Shown: one piece after another, positions 27,098 through 36,805 of the stretch
Numbering within the stretch: the first letter of the stretch is position 1
Layout of the letters: the number at the start of each line of letters is the position of its first letter
Origin: Ignavibacterium sp.
Lineage (GTDB): Bacteria > Bacteroidota > Ignavibacteria > Ignavibacteriales > Ignavibacteriaceae
NCBI GenBank assembly: GCA_032027145.1
Contig: JAVSMP010000001.1
Location: forward strand, 1,888,903 to 1,952,902
Length of the DNA stretch: 64,000 nt
Direction: 5' to 3'
Made by a program: the position numbers and the translations under genes
The notes under the pieces: model-generated
The model's database searches: none
The model's input: only the letters and a program-made list of their open reading frames with translations
Told to the model about the DNA's origin: nothing

Positions 27098-28465
27098 ATG
27101 AAGAAAATTTTTATCGCTTTTGCACTTTTAACATCTTTAAGTTTATCTCAGTCTAACTTTGATTTTGAATTTGATTATGCTCAATTCGGATATGACTCAA
27201 GCTCTAATTTTTTAGAGCTTTATTATTCGTTTAATCAGGCATCATTAAATATCAGCAGTGAAAACTCTCACACAAATCTTCAGGGGCTATTAAAAATTTT
27301 TATTAAGAATACTGAGACAGAAGATACATTGGTCTTTAATCAATGGAAGGTTCAACATGAAATTGACACCAGTCTTGAATCAAACCAGATGCTTGTTGGT
27401 ACATTAGGTTTTATTGTTCCTAAAGGTAATTACCAATGTCAGATAACAGGAAGTGATTTAACTGATATTTCAAAATCAAGAGTTATTTCTGAAGAGATCA
27501 AGATTATTCCTTTTCTACATAAAGATTTAAGTATCAGTGATATACAACTTGCTTCTAAAATGATTCAGGGGAGTGAGAATAAAACATCAATATTTTATAA
27601 AAATTCTTATGAAGTTATCCCTATTCCAAATTTAGTCTTTGGCAAATTACAACCTGTATTATTCTTTTATATTGAGATTTATAACCTCCAGTCTGAGTTA
27701 TTAAAAAGTCCGCAAATTAAAATGAACCAGATGTTGTATAACAGCCGCGGAAAACTTGTTAAAGAAAAGCATAAATATTTTTTAAGAAATTCTGACAGCC
27801 GGGTAGAAGTCGGATCACAGATTTTAACAACATATCCCACTGATGCTTATACTTTAGTTATCTCATTGATAGACAGTGCGGCAAATATCGGAGTATCAAC
27901 AGCTAAAAAGTTTTTTGTGTATAATCCTGATATTACGGTTGAAGACTCATTTGAAATTTCAACTACTTCTGTTTTGAGTTCAGCATTTGGTTCTATGTCT
28001 GAAGAGGAACTTGATGATCTGTTTGATAAGTCCAGATATATCGCAAGTAAAAATGATCTGGAAAAATATGTTAAGTTAAGTAATATTGACGGTAAAAGAG
28101 AATTTATGTATGAATTTTGGAAAGCAAAAGATGATAACTCATCTCTGCCGCAAAATGAATATTTTAGACAGTATTTACAGCGTGTTGCCCTTAGTAACGA
28201 AAGGTTTACTTCTATGGGTAAACCTGGATGGAAAACCGACAGAGGAAGAATTTATTTGCTTTATGGTGAACCGACAGAAATTGAAAGATATCCGAATCAG
28301 TTAGAATCAAGACCTTACGAAATTTGGCATTATACTGAAATAGAAGGCGGTATATATTTTATCTTCGGTGACCTGACAGGTTTTTCTGATTATACATTGA
28401 TTAACTCTACTAAACGTGGAGAGTTAAGAGATGATAACTGGTTAAGGCGGATTACAATCAGATAA
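27098..28465 (+). CDS. GWxTD domain-containing protein
   Basis: A 455-residue exported protein with a signal peptide (residues 1-17, ending SLSQ). The C-terminal third carries the domain that names the family: GWKTDRGRIYLLYGEPTEIE near residue 377, followed by the YEIWHY strand. The family is frequent in Bacteroidota, Chlorobi and Acidobacteria; no function is established. The gene follows the PorV-like terminator by 21 bp and so must have its own promoter or rely on read-through. Confidence 0.87.
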   Translation: MKKIFIAFALLTSLSLSQSNFDFEFDYAQFGYDSSSNFLELYYSFNQASLNISSENSHTNLQGLLKIFIKNTETEDTLVFNQWKVQHEIDTSLESNQMLVGTLGFIVPKGNYQCQITGSDLTDISKSRVISEEIKIIPFLHKDLSISDIQLASKMIQGSENKTSIFYKNSYEVIPIPNLVFGKLQPVLFFYIEIYNLQSELLKSPQIKMNQMLYNSRGKLVKEKHKYFLRNSDSRVEVGSQILTTYPTDAYTLVISLIDSAANIGVSTAKKFFVYNPDITVEDSFEISTTSVLSSAFGSMSEEELDDLFDKSRYIASKNDLEKYVKLSNIDGKREFMYEFWKAKDDNSSLPQNEYFRQYLQRVALSNERFTSMGKPGWKTDRGRIYLLYGEPTEIERYPNQLESRPYEIWHYTEIEGGIYFIFGDLTGFSDYTLINSTKRGELRDDNWLRRITIR

Positions 28466-28568
28466 AATAATTTAATTATTCTCCGGCTTTTGCTATTGGG
28501 TTTTATTAGATATTCTCACCAACATATCTTTTCATTTATTATTTTTAAGCTAGTAAGAAAATAGAATA

Positions 28569-29438
28569 ATGAAAAATAGGATTGAGTACATATTATTTTT
28601 GGCTTTAAGTTATCTGTGCTGCATAATTGGATTAAAGAGATCGCATAAAACTGCAAAGATAATGGCTTACCTGTTTTTCTATCTAATCCCGATCAGAAAA
28701 GATGTAGTAATTGATAATCTTACCAAAGCTTTCCCTGAAAAATCGGAAAAAGAAATCAGAAAAATAGCTTTTGGTACTTTTCATAGTTTTTTTATTACAC
28801 TTGTTGAGATTTTATATTTACCCTGGACAACAGAAAAACTATTGAATGATATAGTTGAGTTTTACAATCTGGATGTTTTTGAAAAGAAATATCTTGAAAA
28901 TAATGGATTGATAGTTCTTTCAGCACATTTTGGTAATTGGGAATATTGTGCATTAGCAGGAGGATTAAAAACACATAGAAAATTCTCTGTTATTGTAAAG
29001 CCCCAGCGAAATCAGCTAGTTAATGACTGGATGAATAAAGTAAGGACTAAATGGAATAATGAAGTTGTTACACTTGGAGTTTCTATAAGAAATGTATATG
29101 CAGTGCTGATGAAGAAAGAGATTGTTGCAATGGTAGCTGATCAAAGAGGTCCTGAAGAAAGTATTAAACTTGATTTTTTTGGAAGAAAGACTTCTGTTTA
29201 TACCGGACCTGCAGTTCTTTCATTAAAAATGAATACACCTTTAATTATCGGGATTGCTGTAAGACAGCCTGATTTCCGATATAAAATAGCTCTTGAAGAA
29301 ATTAGCAGAGATAATTTGCCAGAAAACTACGAAGAAAAAATTATTGAACTTTCTAGACGAATGTTAGAATATCTTGAGAACTACATAAGAAGATATCCTG
29401 AACAATGGTTTTGGATGCACAGGCGTTGGAAACATTAA
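28569..29438 (+). CDS. Lipid A-type acyltransferase (LpxL/HtrB family)
   Basis: A 289-residue lysophospholipid/lipid A acyltransferase. One N-terminal membrane helix (about 8-24) anchors it in the inner membrane. The catalytic H-x4-D/E is SAHFGNWEY (His and Glu) near residue 120, followed by KPQRNQLVN and the DQRGPEESI substrate strand typical of LpxL/HtrB. It adds a secondary acyl chain from acyl-ACP to a lipid A precursor. Its stop codon abuts the start of the heptosyltransferase-like gene at 29439, consistent with a common LPS role. Confidence 0.9.
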   Translation: MKNRIEYILFLALSYLCCIIGLKRSHKTAKIMAYLFFYLIPIRKDVVIDNLTKAFPEKSEKEIRKIAFGTFHSFFITLVEILYLPWTTEKLLNDIVEFYNLDVFEKKYLENNGLIVLSAHFGNWEYCALAGGLKTHRKFSVIVKPQRNQLVNDWMNKVRTKWNNEVVTLGVSIRNVYAVLMKKEIVAMVADQRGPEESIKLDFFGRKTSVYTGPAVLSLKMNTPLIIGIAVRQPDFRYKIALEEISRDNLPENYEEKIIELSRRMLEYLENYIRRYPEQWFWMHRRWKH

Positions 29439-30473
29439 ATGACAGAAAAACAGAAAATATTATTTATTCAAACAGCATTCCCCGGTGATGCAATTCTAAC
29501 ACTGCCGGCATTGCAGATACTTAAACAATCTAATCCCGATTGTTTGATTGATGTGTTGTGCATCCCAAATACAAAAGAAATATTTGAATCCTCTGAATCA
29601 GTTGACAATGTAATTGTATTGGATAAAAAAGGGAAACATAAGTCAATTTTTAAAACATTAAAATTCTCAGATGAATTGTCTAAAAACAATTATTGTAGAG
29701 TTTACTCGGCACATAGATCTTTTAGGACAGCTTTGATTGTGTTGAACTTACGGGTTAAGGATTCATTTGGATTCGATAATTCCTCCTTGATGCATGTTTA
29801 TAAAAACCTTGTGCCGTATCATTTAAGTAAACATGAAGTTCAAAGAAATCTTGATCTTATAGGTTATAAGTATGATAATGTAAACTGGAAAATAAAACCA
29901 ATAGTTAAAACCACTGCAGAGAAAAAGGAAAAAGTAAGAGAATTTATTTTAAGTAACGAACTTAGTAGTGGATTTATTGCCGTTGCGCCGGCAAGTATCT
30001 GGAATACAAAAATGTATCCTGCTGAATCATATATTAAGATAATTAATTATTTGATTGACAAAGAAAACAAAGTCGTGCTTATCGGGAGTAAAGATGAGCA
30101 TGAATACCTTCAAACGATTTCTGATAAATGCAGTAAAAATGTTGTAAACGCCGCTGGAAAATTTTCTATTGTTGAGAGCATTGAGTTAATTAAAAGTGCA
30201 AAACTTCTAATCAGTAATGACAGCGCTCCAACACATATGGGTATGGCGGCAGGGATAAAAACTTTAACAATTTATTGCTCTACAATCCCTGGATTTGGGT
30301 TTTATCCGTATTCAGAAAATTCTGATTATCTTAGTTATGACGATTTAAAATGTAAACCCTGTGGCATACACGGTTATAAAAAATGCCCGATTAAAACATT
30401 TGATTGTGGAAAAAAGCTAAAACCAGATTTGATTATTAAGAAAATTGAGGAGATGTTGATTGGAAGACATTAA
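29439..30473 (+). CDS. Glycosyltransferase family 9 (LPS heptosyltransferase-like)
   Basis: A 344-residue GT9 protein. Family marks are ILFIQTAFPGDAILTLPALQ at the N-terminus, VLIGSKDEHEY in the second Rossmann domain, and SNDSAPTHMGMAAGIKTL, the nucleotide-sugar binding segment of WaaC/WaaF. A Cys-rich end (CKPCGIHGYKKCPIKTFDCG) is also seen in WaaF-like proteins. It probably adds a heptose or similar sugar to the LPS inner core. It directly follows the acyltransferase and overlaps the Sua5 gene by 14 bp. Confidence 0.9.
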   Translation: MTEKQKILFIQTAFPGDAILTLPALQILKQSNPDCLIDVLCIPNTKEIFESSESVDNVIVLDKKGKHKSIFKTLKFSDELSKNNYCRVYSAHRSFRTALIVLNLRVKDSFGFDNSSLMHVYKNLVPYHLSKHEVQRNLDLIGYKYDNVNWKIKPIVKTTAEKKEKVREFILSNELSSGFIAVAPASIWNTKMYPAESYIKIINYLIDKENKVVLIGSKDEHEYLQTISDKCSKNVVNAAGKFSIVESIELIKSAKLLISNDSAPTHMGMAAGIKTLTIYCSTIPGFGFYPYSENSDYLSYDDLKCKPCGIHGYKKCPIKTFDCGKKLKPDLIIKKIEEMLIGRH

Positions 30474-31095
30474 GGTGCCGGAGTTAATTAAAATTGATGA
30501 AAATTTGGACTCAGCCGTATTATATGCGAGTGAACTTTATTTAAGCGGATCAATATTTATATACCCAACTGATACTATATATGGTTTTGGCGGAAATCCC
30601 TTTAATGAAGAAACAATTGCAAGAATCAGTAAGGTTAAAGGTAAAAAAAATTGGCGCAGGTACATCTTTTTAATATCCGATATTGAGATACTGAAAAATT
30701 ATGCTGAAATAAGTTCCGAACGTTATCTTGATTTTCTATTATCAATTTGGCCAAACCCTGTTTCTGTTATATTGAAGTTTAACCGCAAATATCAGGAAAT
30801 TTTTAAATCTGAAACCGGTGCTTTTAGAATTCCTAATAACAGATTCTGTAGCAAACTGCTTTCGGAATTGAAGATGCCGCTAATATCTACCAGTGTAAAC
30901 AGAACCGGTGCAGAACCTATGATTGATCCGACAATGATTATTCAGGAGTTTGCAAATGAAGTGGACGCGATATTTTATTCTGATAATAAATCATTTTTTG
31001 AAGCCTCAACATTAATTGATCTTACGACTGATGACCCCAAATTGGTTAGAGAAGGTAGAATAAAATTTGTAGATTTAATTAAAAGATTAAGTTAA
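30460..31095 (+). CDS. L-threonylcarbamoyladenylate synthase (Sua5/YrdC/YwlC)
   Basis: A 211-residue protein with the YrdC fold: IYPTDTIYGFGGNPFNEET, ISKVKGKKNWRR for the KxR nucleotide site, WPNPVSVILK, and STSVNRTGAEP. It makes threonylcarbamoyl-AMP for t6A37 of tRNAs reading ANN codons. The start is TTG 30460 with GAGGAG (30447-30452) upstream, inside the end of the heptosyltransferase-like gene; no in-frame ATG occurs before the conserved core. It lacks the extra Sua5 C-terminal domain. Confidence 0.9.
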   Translation: MEDIKVPELIKIDENLDSAVLYASELYLSGSIFIYPTDTIYGFGGNPFNEETIARISKVKGKKNWRRYIFLISDIEILKNYAEISSERYLDFLLSIWPNPVSVILKFNRKYQEIFKSETGAFRIPNNRFCSKLLSELKMPLISTSVNRTGAEPMIDPTMIIQEFANEVDAIFYSDNKSFFEASTLIDLTTDDPKLVREGRIKFVDLIKRLS

Positions 31096-31109
31096 TTGCT
31101 TATGGAATT

Positions 31110-31925
31110 ATGAAATCTCTGAAAAAAATAAAAAAATTTTCATTACTTATTGTTCCCGAAGAAACTTCTAACGCACCTAAATCATTCAAGATTAGTTCTT
31201 CAAAACTTATCGCAGCAGTTATTATTTATACATTTGTTGTATTCTTGCTTGGATTTTATGTTATCAGCTACACGCCATTAAACGAAATACTTCTGCCTTA
31301 TTCGTTAAGACTAACAGATTCTGATAAAAAGAAAGTTGATATATTAAATAATAAAGTCATTTTGCTGGCAAAAGAAATAGAAGCACTTAAATCAGTAAAC
31401 AGCAGATTAAAATTTGCAATAATGCTTGGTGATTCTTCTTTATTTAAAGATGAAATCAAACATAAAGATTCTGTAAAAACAATACCTAAACAGGGTGATT
31501 TATTTGCAGTTGTTTCAAAGATAATTTCTGATTTATTCTACAGGCAGGAAAAAGATATTTATTTTATAAGACCAGTAACAGGAATTGTTTCAAACAAATT
31601 TAATCCTGAAGCAGGTCATTACGGATTTGACTTCGCTCTAAAGGAAAATACTCCTGTTTATGCTTCATCAGGCGGTTATATTGTTTTTGCTGATTATTCA
31701 CCAATGTATGGTTATACAATAATTATAAATCATCCTGAAGATTATGTTACAAAGTATATGCATTGTGCTTTGCTCGTAAAAAAAGAAGGAGAGATTGTTA
31801 AACAAGGAGAATTAATCGCTTTGAGCGGAAACTCAGGTACTCAGTCTTCAGGACCGCATCTGCATTTCGAAATTTGGAAGGATGGTAAAGCAATTAATCC
31901 GGAAAGGGTTTTAATTAATTTTTAG
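31110..31925 (+). CDS. Membrane-anchored M23 family metallopeptidase
   Basis: A 271-residue protein with a short cytoplasmic N-terminus, one membrane helix (about 31-51), a coiled-coil-like stretch (about 70-105) and a C-terminal LytM/M23 domain. Zinc ligands are in HYGFDFA (His, Asp), and GPHLHFEIW (second His motif). It should cleave or regulate cleavage of peptidoglycan peptides in the periplasm. The next gene is a bactofilin 9 bp away; M23 peptidase/bactofilin pairs are known in cell-shape loci. Confidence 0.92.
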   Translation: MKSLKKIKKFSLLIVPEETSNAPKSFKISSSKLIAAVIIYTFVVFLLGFYVISYTPLNEILLPYSLRLTDSDKKKVDILNNKVILLAKEIEALKSVNSRLKFAIMLGDSSLFKDEIKHKDSVKTIPKQGDLFAVVSKIISDLFYRQEKDIYFIRPVTGIVSNKFNPEAGHYGFDFALKENTPVYASSGGYIVFADYSPMYGYTIIINHPEDYVTKYMHCALLVKKEGEIVKQGELIALSGNSGTQSSGPHLHFEIWKDGKAINPERVLINF

Positions 31926-31934
31926 GAGTGATAT

Positions 31935-32312
31935 TTGAAAACTAAATCAATCGGGAGTTCTATGGAAGAAGTAACAATTATTAGCAGTGGAGTTGTTATC
32001 GATGGTAAAGTTACCAGTAATGGAAATGTGAGGGTGGATGGATCTGTTAAAGGTGACATCACTGCTCAAGGTAACCTGACTGTGGGTGAACACGGGACAA
32101 TTCAAGGGCAATTAACCGGAGAAACTGTATCAATTGGTGGTAAAGTTGAAGGTACAGTAAATGCCAAAGAAAAATTAGTTCTTGAAACTAAAGCAGTGCT
32201 TAAAGGGGATTTAATTACTAAAATACTTGTTGTTGAGGCTGGAGCTGTTTTTGAAGGCAGAAGTTCTATGAGTTCTAACTCAACTTTCAAACCCGTTAAT
32301 AAAGGAGATTAG
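31935..32312 (+). CDS. Bactofilin (polymer-forming cytoskeletal protein)
   Basis: A 125-residue bactofilin. Beta-helix repeats with the pattern of the family are visible: VIDGKVTSNGNVRVDGSVKG, ITAQGNLTVGEHGTIQG, VSIGGKVEGTVNAKEKLVL. These proteins polymerise into membrane-bound filaments without nucleotide. The frame opens with TTG 31935 (RBS TAGGAG); ATG 31962 with CGGGAG just upstream is an alternative that would remove nine residues. It follows the M23 peptidase gene, and 2 bp separate it from atpZ. Confidence 0.93.
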   Translation: MKTKSIGSSMEEVTIISSGVVIDGKVTSNGNVRVDGSVKGDITAQGNLTVGEHGTIQGQLTGETVSIGGKVEGTVNAKEKLVLETKAVLKGDLITKILVVEAGAVFEGRSSMSSNSTFKPVNKGD

Positions 32313-32314
32313 AA

Positions 32315-32569
32315 ATGCAAAAACCGGATGAAAATTCCGGCTTTGCAAAATCCATTAGGGAAGCTGGACCTTATCTGGGTCTTGGATTACAACTTGCCAT
32401 AACAGTTGTAGCTATGGTTCTTTTTGGCAGTTGGCTGGATGGTAAATTTGATAAAGGATATCTTTTTACATTACTCGGTGGAATACTTGGAATATCCATT
32501 GGCATCTACAACCTGATCAAAACAGTAAATGATTTAGAAAAAAGGCGTAATGATGCTAAAAAAAAATAG
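32315..32569 (+). CDS. AtpZ/AtpI family protein
   Basis: An 84-residue protein with two membrane helices (about 21-40 and 47-66), AGPYLGLGLQLAITVV and the short loop WLDGKFDKG that marks AtpZ-type proteins encoded before F-ATPase operons. A role in Mg uptake or c-ring assembly has been proposed for the family. The 3' end overlaps the next gene by 20 bp, showing tight coupling in the ATP synthase operon. Confidence 0.85.
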   Translation: MQKPDENSGFAKSIREAGPYLGLGLQLAITVVAMVLFGSWLDGKFDKGYLFTLLGGILGISIGIYNLIKTVNDLEKRRNDAKKK

Positions 32570-32951
32570 AATTCTGGTTTTATTGCTAAGTTTACCAATT
32601 ATTTCATTTGTATTGATTGTAATTCTTTATTTCTTAAATCATTTAAATGACCAACTGTTTTTGAGCATTTTATGGGGTTTTTCAATCTCTACTCTTAATT
32701 TATTGTTAGGGCTGTTAAATATTAGAATTGGATTACATAAAAGCGATAAAACTTTTTTAATTGTCGTTTTTGGCGGTTTGGTTTTTAGGTTATTTCTTAT
32801 GTTAGGACTAATCATAATAGCACTAAAAATCTTGTTTGTTAGCCTCAATTCTTTTATCTTTACAACCTTTATTTACTATTTCTACTATCTGATGGTAGAA
32901 ATTTTTGTATTAACACTTAATAAGAATTTTATAATCAAAACCAGGAAATGA
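32550..32951 (+). CDS. Four-helix membrane protein, ATP synthase subunit I-like
   Basis: A 133-residue hydrophobic protein with four predicted helices (about 9-28, 38-56, 66-92, 98-122). Sequence signatures are weak. Position between atpZ and atpB, overlap with both (20 bp and 4 bp), and helix number match the AtpI/subunit I slot. The role is inferred from place only. Confidence 0.65.
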   Translation: MMLKKNRILVLLLSLPIISFVLIVILYFLNHLNDQLFLSILWGFSISTLNLLLGLLNIRIGLHKSDKTFLIVVFGGLVFRLFLMLGLIIIALKILFVSLNSFIFTTFIYYFYYLMVEIFVLTLNKNFIIKTRK

Positions 32952-33790
32952 TAGATTCGACAACTGCAGTAATATCAGTTGACAGCGTAAAAACTGTTCA
33001 CTCAGAATCAGGTAGTGATTGGATTTTACATCACGTTATGGATGGAAATTATCTGGATTTCTCTCCAATGGGTAAAATCTATCTGCCTCATTTGCAATTG
33101 TTTGGATTGGATATTTCTATTACCCGGCATGTTCTTTTTATGTGGTTAGGCGCAATTCTATTATTTATTGTTATGACGAGAATTGCTAAAGCTTATAAAG
33201 CCTCTGTAATTCCAAAAGGATTTACCAACTTTTGGGAGGTATTTATTCTTTTTGTTAGAGATGAAATTGCAAGACCAACAATCGGAAAAGGTTTCGAAAA
33301 ATTCCTGCCTTATTTATTAACTGTTTTCTTTTTTATACTATTTGGAAATTTCTTAGGGCTGATTCCATTCTCTGCTACATTTACAAGTAATATATCTGTA
33401 ACTGCTACAATGGCAATTTTTACATTTCTTGTGTTTATATTTGGTGGAGTAAGAAGTAACGGGTTATTTGGTTATTTCAAGGGATTGATTCCGCACGGAG
33501 TTCCGATTTTCCTTTTGCCCATTATGGCAGTTGTTGAGTTGTTAGGATTATTTACAAAACCATTTGCATTAGCTATTCGTCTTTTTGCTAATATGACAGC
33601 TGGGCATATTGTTATTTACGCTTTAATAAGTTTAATATTTGTAATGCAAAGTATCGGCTGGGCTGGGCTGGCAGTTCCATTAGCTTTATTTATTTACATG
33701 CTTGAAATTTTAGTTGCCTTAATACAGGCTTATATATTTACAATGCTATCTTCCTTATTTATAGGGATGGCAGTTCATCAGGATCATTAA
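32948..33790 (+). CDS. atpB: F0F1 ATP synthase subunit a
   Basis: A 280-residue subunit a of the membrane proton channel. The key arginine lies in FALAIRLFANMTAGH, and the C-terminal helix carries LEILVALIQAYIFTMLSSLFIG. The N-terminal 60 residues before the first helix are polar and longer than in E. coli. Its ATG overlaps the stop of the subunit I-like gene (ATGA). Confidence 0.96.
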   Translation: MIDSTTAVISVDSVKTVHSESGSDWILHHVMDGNYLDFSPMGKIYLPHLQLFGLDISITRHVLFMWLGAILLFIVMTRIAKAYKASVIPKGFTNFWEVFILFVRDEIARPTIGKGFEKFLPYLLTVFFFILFGNFLGLIPFSATFTSNISVTATMAIFTFLVFIFGGVRSNGLFGYFKGLIPHGVPIFLLPIMAVVELLGLFTKPFALAIRLFANMTAGHIVIYALISLIFVMQSIGWAGLAVPLALFIYMLEILVALIQAYIFTMLSSLFIGMAVHQDH

Positions 33791-33831
33791 ACATAAACTA
33801 TAAACAAAAAATATAATTAAGGAGAATATAA

Positions 33832-34050
33832 ATGGACTTTGCATATTTGGCTGCCGGATTTGGTGCCGCTATTACAATTCTTGGTGGTGCATTTGGTATT
33901 GGTAAACTTGCTGCTGCAGCTATGGATGCAAGCGGAAGACAGCCGGAAGCTGCTGGTGCAATTAGAACATCTATGATCATTGCTGCGGCATTGATTGAAG
34001 GTATTTCTTTATTCGCATTAGTTATCTGCTTTATCTTAGCTGGTAAATAA
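33832..34050 (+). CDS. atpE: F0F1 ATP synthase subunit c
   Basis: A 72-residue two-helix subunit forming the c-ring. The glycine-rich helix 1 (GFGAAITILGGAFGIGKLA), the polar loop with SGRQPEA and the ion-binding Glu56 in AAALIEGISL are clear. No Glu-Ser/Thr pair follows, so the sodium-type ligand set is not evident and proton use is more likely. RBS AAGGAG lies before the ATG. Confidence 0.96.
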   Translation: MDFAYLAAGFGAAITILGGAFGIGKLAAAAMDASGRQPEAAGAIRTSMIIAAALIEGISLFALVICFILAGK

Positions 34051-34058
34051 TAATTAAA

Positions 34059-34078
34059 TGGAGTGATATTTCACTCCA
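34059..34078 (+). other. Perfect hairpin between atpE and atpF
   Basis: TGGAGTGA (34059-34066) pairs with TCACTCCA (34071-34078) around TATT. It lies between the subunit c and b genes; the following GTTATTTTAA is only a poor T tract. It could stabilise the atpE mRNA end or give partial termination, raising c over b. Confidence 0.6.
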
Positions 34079-34107
34079 GTTATTTTAACCAAATAATAAA
34101 TATAAAT

Positions 34108-34662
34108 ATGATTGCAAATATATTATTTGCTGTTATTGCCTTGATTGTATCTGAAGGTGAAAGTGCTGAAGGTGGACTGCTTTCTGTTAATGGCGGATTA
34201 GCATTTTGGACTGTAGTTACTTTTCTACTTCTTGTTTTACTGCTTTCCAAATTTGCCTGGAAGCCTATTCTTTCTGCATTAAAACAAAGAGAAGATGCTA
34301 TCAAAGATTCATTAGAGCAAGCAGATAAAGCTAAAGAAGAAGCAAAGAAAATTCTTGCTGAAAATCAGAATAATCTGGCAAAAGCAGAGGAAGAATCAAA
34401 AAAGATTATCGAACAGAGCAGACAATTTGCCGAGAATCTGAAAGAACAGATGTTGAAGGAAAGTAAAGAACAGGCTCAAAAACTTATCGCTGATGCTGCT
34501 GAAGAGATTGAAAGAAAGAAAAATGCTGCATTTGATGAATTGAAAAATCAAATTGCAGATATTTCGATTAAAGCTGCTGAAAAGCTCTTGAAAGAGAACC
34601 TTGATGCAGAAAAAAATAAAAAATTGGTTGATAAATACATCAGCGATATATCTAAGAACTAA
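34108..34662 (+). CDS. atpF: F0F1 ATP synthase subunit b
   Basis: About 184 residues: one N-terminal membrane helix (around residues 33-55, WTVVTFLLLVLLLSKFAWKP) and a long charged coiled coil that forms the peripheral stalk. The frame can be opened further to GTG 34063, but that codon lies in the hairpin, and ATG 34108 (MIANILFAVIAL) is the more natural start. A short hydrophobic segment precedes the main helix, so a cleaved leader is possible. Confidence 0.92.
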   Translation: MIANILFAVIALIVSEGESAEGGLLSVNGGLAFWTVVTFLLLVLLLSKFAWKPILSALKQREDAIKDSLEQADKAKEEAKKILAENQNNLAKAEEESKKIIEQSRQFAENLKEQMLKESKEQAQKLIADAAEEIERKKNAAFDELKNQIADISIKAAEKLLKENLDAEKNKKLVDKYISDISKN

Positions 34663-34664
34663 GT

Positions 34665-35219
34665 ATGGCTTCATCTAAAGTTGCAATAAGATATTCCAAG
34701 TCCTTCATTGATACTTCAATCGAAAAAAATATTCTCGATAAAGTTGCTAAGGATTTTGAGTTTGTTGCCAGTACATTCGAGAGCAGTGCTGATTTATTAA
34801 GAGCAATTAAAAGTCCTGTTATAAAAAGTGAAACAAAGAAGAATATCCTTACTGAAGTTTTTAGTAACAGGATTAGTAAAGATTCATTAGATTTTATTTC
34901 TTTTGTAATTACTAAGGGCAGAGAAGAGATATTAGTTGATATTCTGAAAGCTTTTGAATCATTAAAAGATAAGCATGTTGGGGTTGTAAAAGTTGATGTT
35001 ACAACTGCCTTTGATTTATCAGATGATCAAAAGCAACAGCTACAGCAAAAGTTTGGATCCTATTTAAAGGTAAAAGCAATATTAACATATAAGGTTGATA
35101 AGAATTTAATCGGTGGATTTGTTGCCAGAGTTGGTGATACAGTTTATAATGCATCAATTGTTCATCAACTGGGATTGCTAAAAAAAGAATTTTTACAAGG
35201 TAGTACTACATTAAATTAA
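34665..35219 (+). CDS. atpH: F0F1 ATP synthase subunit delta
   Basis: A 184-residue delta (OSCP) subunit: ATG directly 2 bp after the atpF stop, an N-terminal six-helix domain starting VAIRYSKSFIDTS and the C-terminal strand KVDKNLIGGFVARVGDTVYN, the best conserved part of the family. It links the peripheral stalk to the F1 head. Confidence 0.94.
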   Translation: MASSKVAIRYSKSFIDTSIEKNILDKVAKDFEFVASTFESSADLLRAIKSPVIKSETKKNILTEVFSNRISKDSLDFISFVITKGREEILVDILKAFESLKDKHVGVVKVDVTTAFDLSDDQKQQLQQKFGSYLKVKAILTYKVDKNLIGGFVARVGDTVYNASIVHQLGLLKKEFLQGSTTLN

Positions 35220-35248
35220 ACTAAGGAATTTTATAAAGGAAATTGCAA

Positions 35249-36790
35249 ATGGCAGAAGTTAGACCTGATGAAGTATCTGCAATATTAAGAAAACAACTTT
35301 CAGGATTCGAAAGTGAAGTTGATATTTATGATGTTGGAACCGTTTTACAGGTTGGTGATGGCATTGCCCGTGTCTATGGGCTTTCACAAGTTATGGCTAG
35401 TGAATTAGTTGAATTCCCAAATGATGTTTTCGGAATGGTATTAAACCTTGAAGAAGACAGCGTTGGCTGCGTATTATTTGGTGATACAACTCTTGTTAAA
35501 GAAGGTGATACAGTAAAAAGAACAAAAAGAGTTGCTTCCATGCCTGTCGGTGATGCAATGCTTGGACGGGTTATTACTCCACTTGGAATTCCGATTGATG
35601 GTAAAGGAACAATTAACACTTCAAAGTTTTTACCGATTGAAAGAAAAGCACTCGGTGTTATTCAAAGGCAGCCTGTTAAGGAACCATTACAAACGGGTAT
35701 TGCTGCGGTTGATTCTATGATCCCTATTGGAAGAGGACAAAGAGAATTAATCATCGGTGATAGACAAACAGGTAAAACTGCAGTTGCTATTGATGCAATT
35801 ATTAATCAGAAATATACTCATACCCAAGAAGCAAAATCACTTGGCATTGAACCAGTTTATTGTGTATATGTAGCGGTCGGACAAAAGGAATCAACAGTGG
35901 CACAAGTTGTTGCTAAGCTGGAAGAAAATGGTGCAATGGCTTACACAACAGTTATTTCTGCAGCCGCTTCAGAACCAGCTCCTTTACAGTTTATTGCACC
36001 TTATTCAGGCGCAACTTTAGGCGAGTATTTCAGAGATAATGGTAAACACTCACTTTGCATTTATGATGATCTTTCAAAACAAGCGCAAGCATACAGAGAA
36101 CTTTCTTTATTGTTGAGAAGACCGCCCGGACGTGAAGCATATCCCGGCGATGTTTTCTATCTTCACTCAAGACTGCTTGAAAGAGCTTCAAAGTTAAGTA
36201 ATGAAGAAGGCGGCGGAAGCTTAACTGCATTGCCGATTATTGAAACTCAGCAAGGTGACGTATCAGCATATATTCCTACAAATGTAATTTCTATTACTGA
36301 TGGTCAGATTTATTTGGAATCTAATTTATTTAATGCTGGTATCAGACCCGCAATAAATGTTGGTATTTCTGTTTCGCGTGTTGGCGGTAATGCACAAATA
36401 AAAGCAATGAAAAAAGTTGCCGGAAGTTTGAAATTAGACCTCGCACAGTACAGGGAGTTGGAAGCATTTGCAAAATTTGGTTCTGATCTTGATAAAGCCA
36501 CACAAAAAACATTAGCTAAAGGTGCAAGATTAGTTGAATTGTTAAAACAAGGACAATACTCTCCTGTACCGGTTGAGAAGCAGGTGGTTGCACTTTATTT
36601 TGGTACAAAAGGATTTATGGACGATATACCTGTTAAAGATGTTAAACGGTTTGAAAAAGAAGTTCTGGAATTTATTGATGTAAAGTATAAATCAATTTTT
36701 GAATCTATAAAAAAGGATAAAGATATCAGTAAAGATACTGATGAGTTATTACAGAAAGCAGGGAAAGAATTTCTTTCTGTATTCAAATAG
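35249..36790 (+). CDS. atpA: F0F1 ATP synthase subunit alpha
   Basis: A 513-residue alpha subunit. The P-loop is [14 protein letters not shown], the signature [16 protein letters not shown] is complete, and the C-terminal helical domain follows. The frame opens at TTG 35243, but ATG 35249 with AAAGGA 8 bp upstream gives the usual MAEVRPDE start. It forms the non-catalytic sites of F1. The catalytic beta gene is not downstream. Confidence 0.97.
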   Translation: MAEVRPDEVSAILRKQLSGFESEVDIYDVGTVLQVGDGIARVYGLSQVMASELVEFPNDVFGMVLNLEEDSVGCVLFGDTTLVKEGDTVKRTKRVASMPVGDAMLGRVITPLGIPIDGKGTINTSKFLPIERKALGVIQRQPVKEPLQTGIAAVDSMIPIGRGQRELIIGDRQTGKTAVAIDAIINQKYTHTQEAKSLGIEPVYCVYVAVGQKESTVAQVVAKLEENGAMAYTTVISAAASEPAPLQFIAPYSGATLGEYFRDNGKHSLCIYDDLSKQAQAYRELSLLLRRPPGREAYPGDVFYLHSRLLERASKLSNEEGGGSLTALPIIETQQGDVSAYIPTNVISITDGQIYLESNLFNAGIRPAINVGISVSRVGGNAQIKAMKKVAGSLKLDLAQYRELEAFAKFGSDLDKATQKTLAKGARLVELLKQGQYSPVPVEKQVVALYFGTKGFMDDIPVKDVKRFEKEVLEFIDVKYKSIFESIKKDKDISKDTDELLQKAGKEFLSVFK

Positions 36791-36805
36791 AAGCATCAAA
36801 GATAA

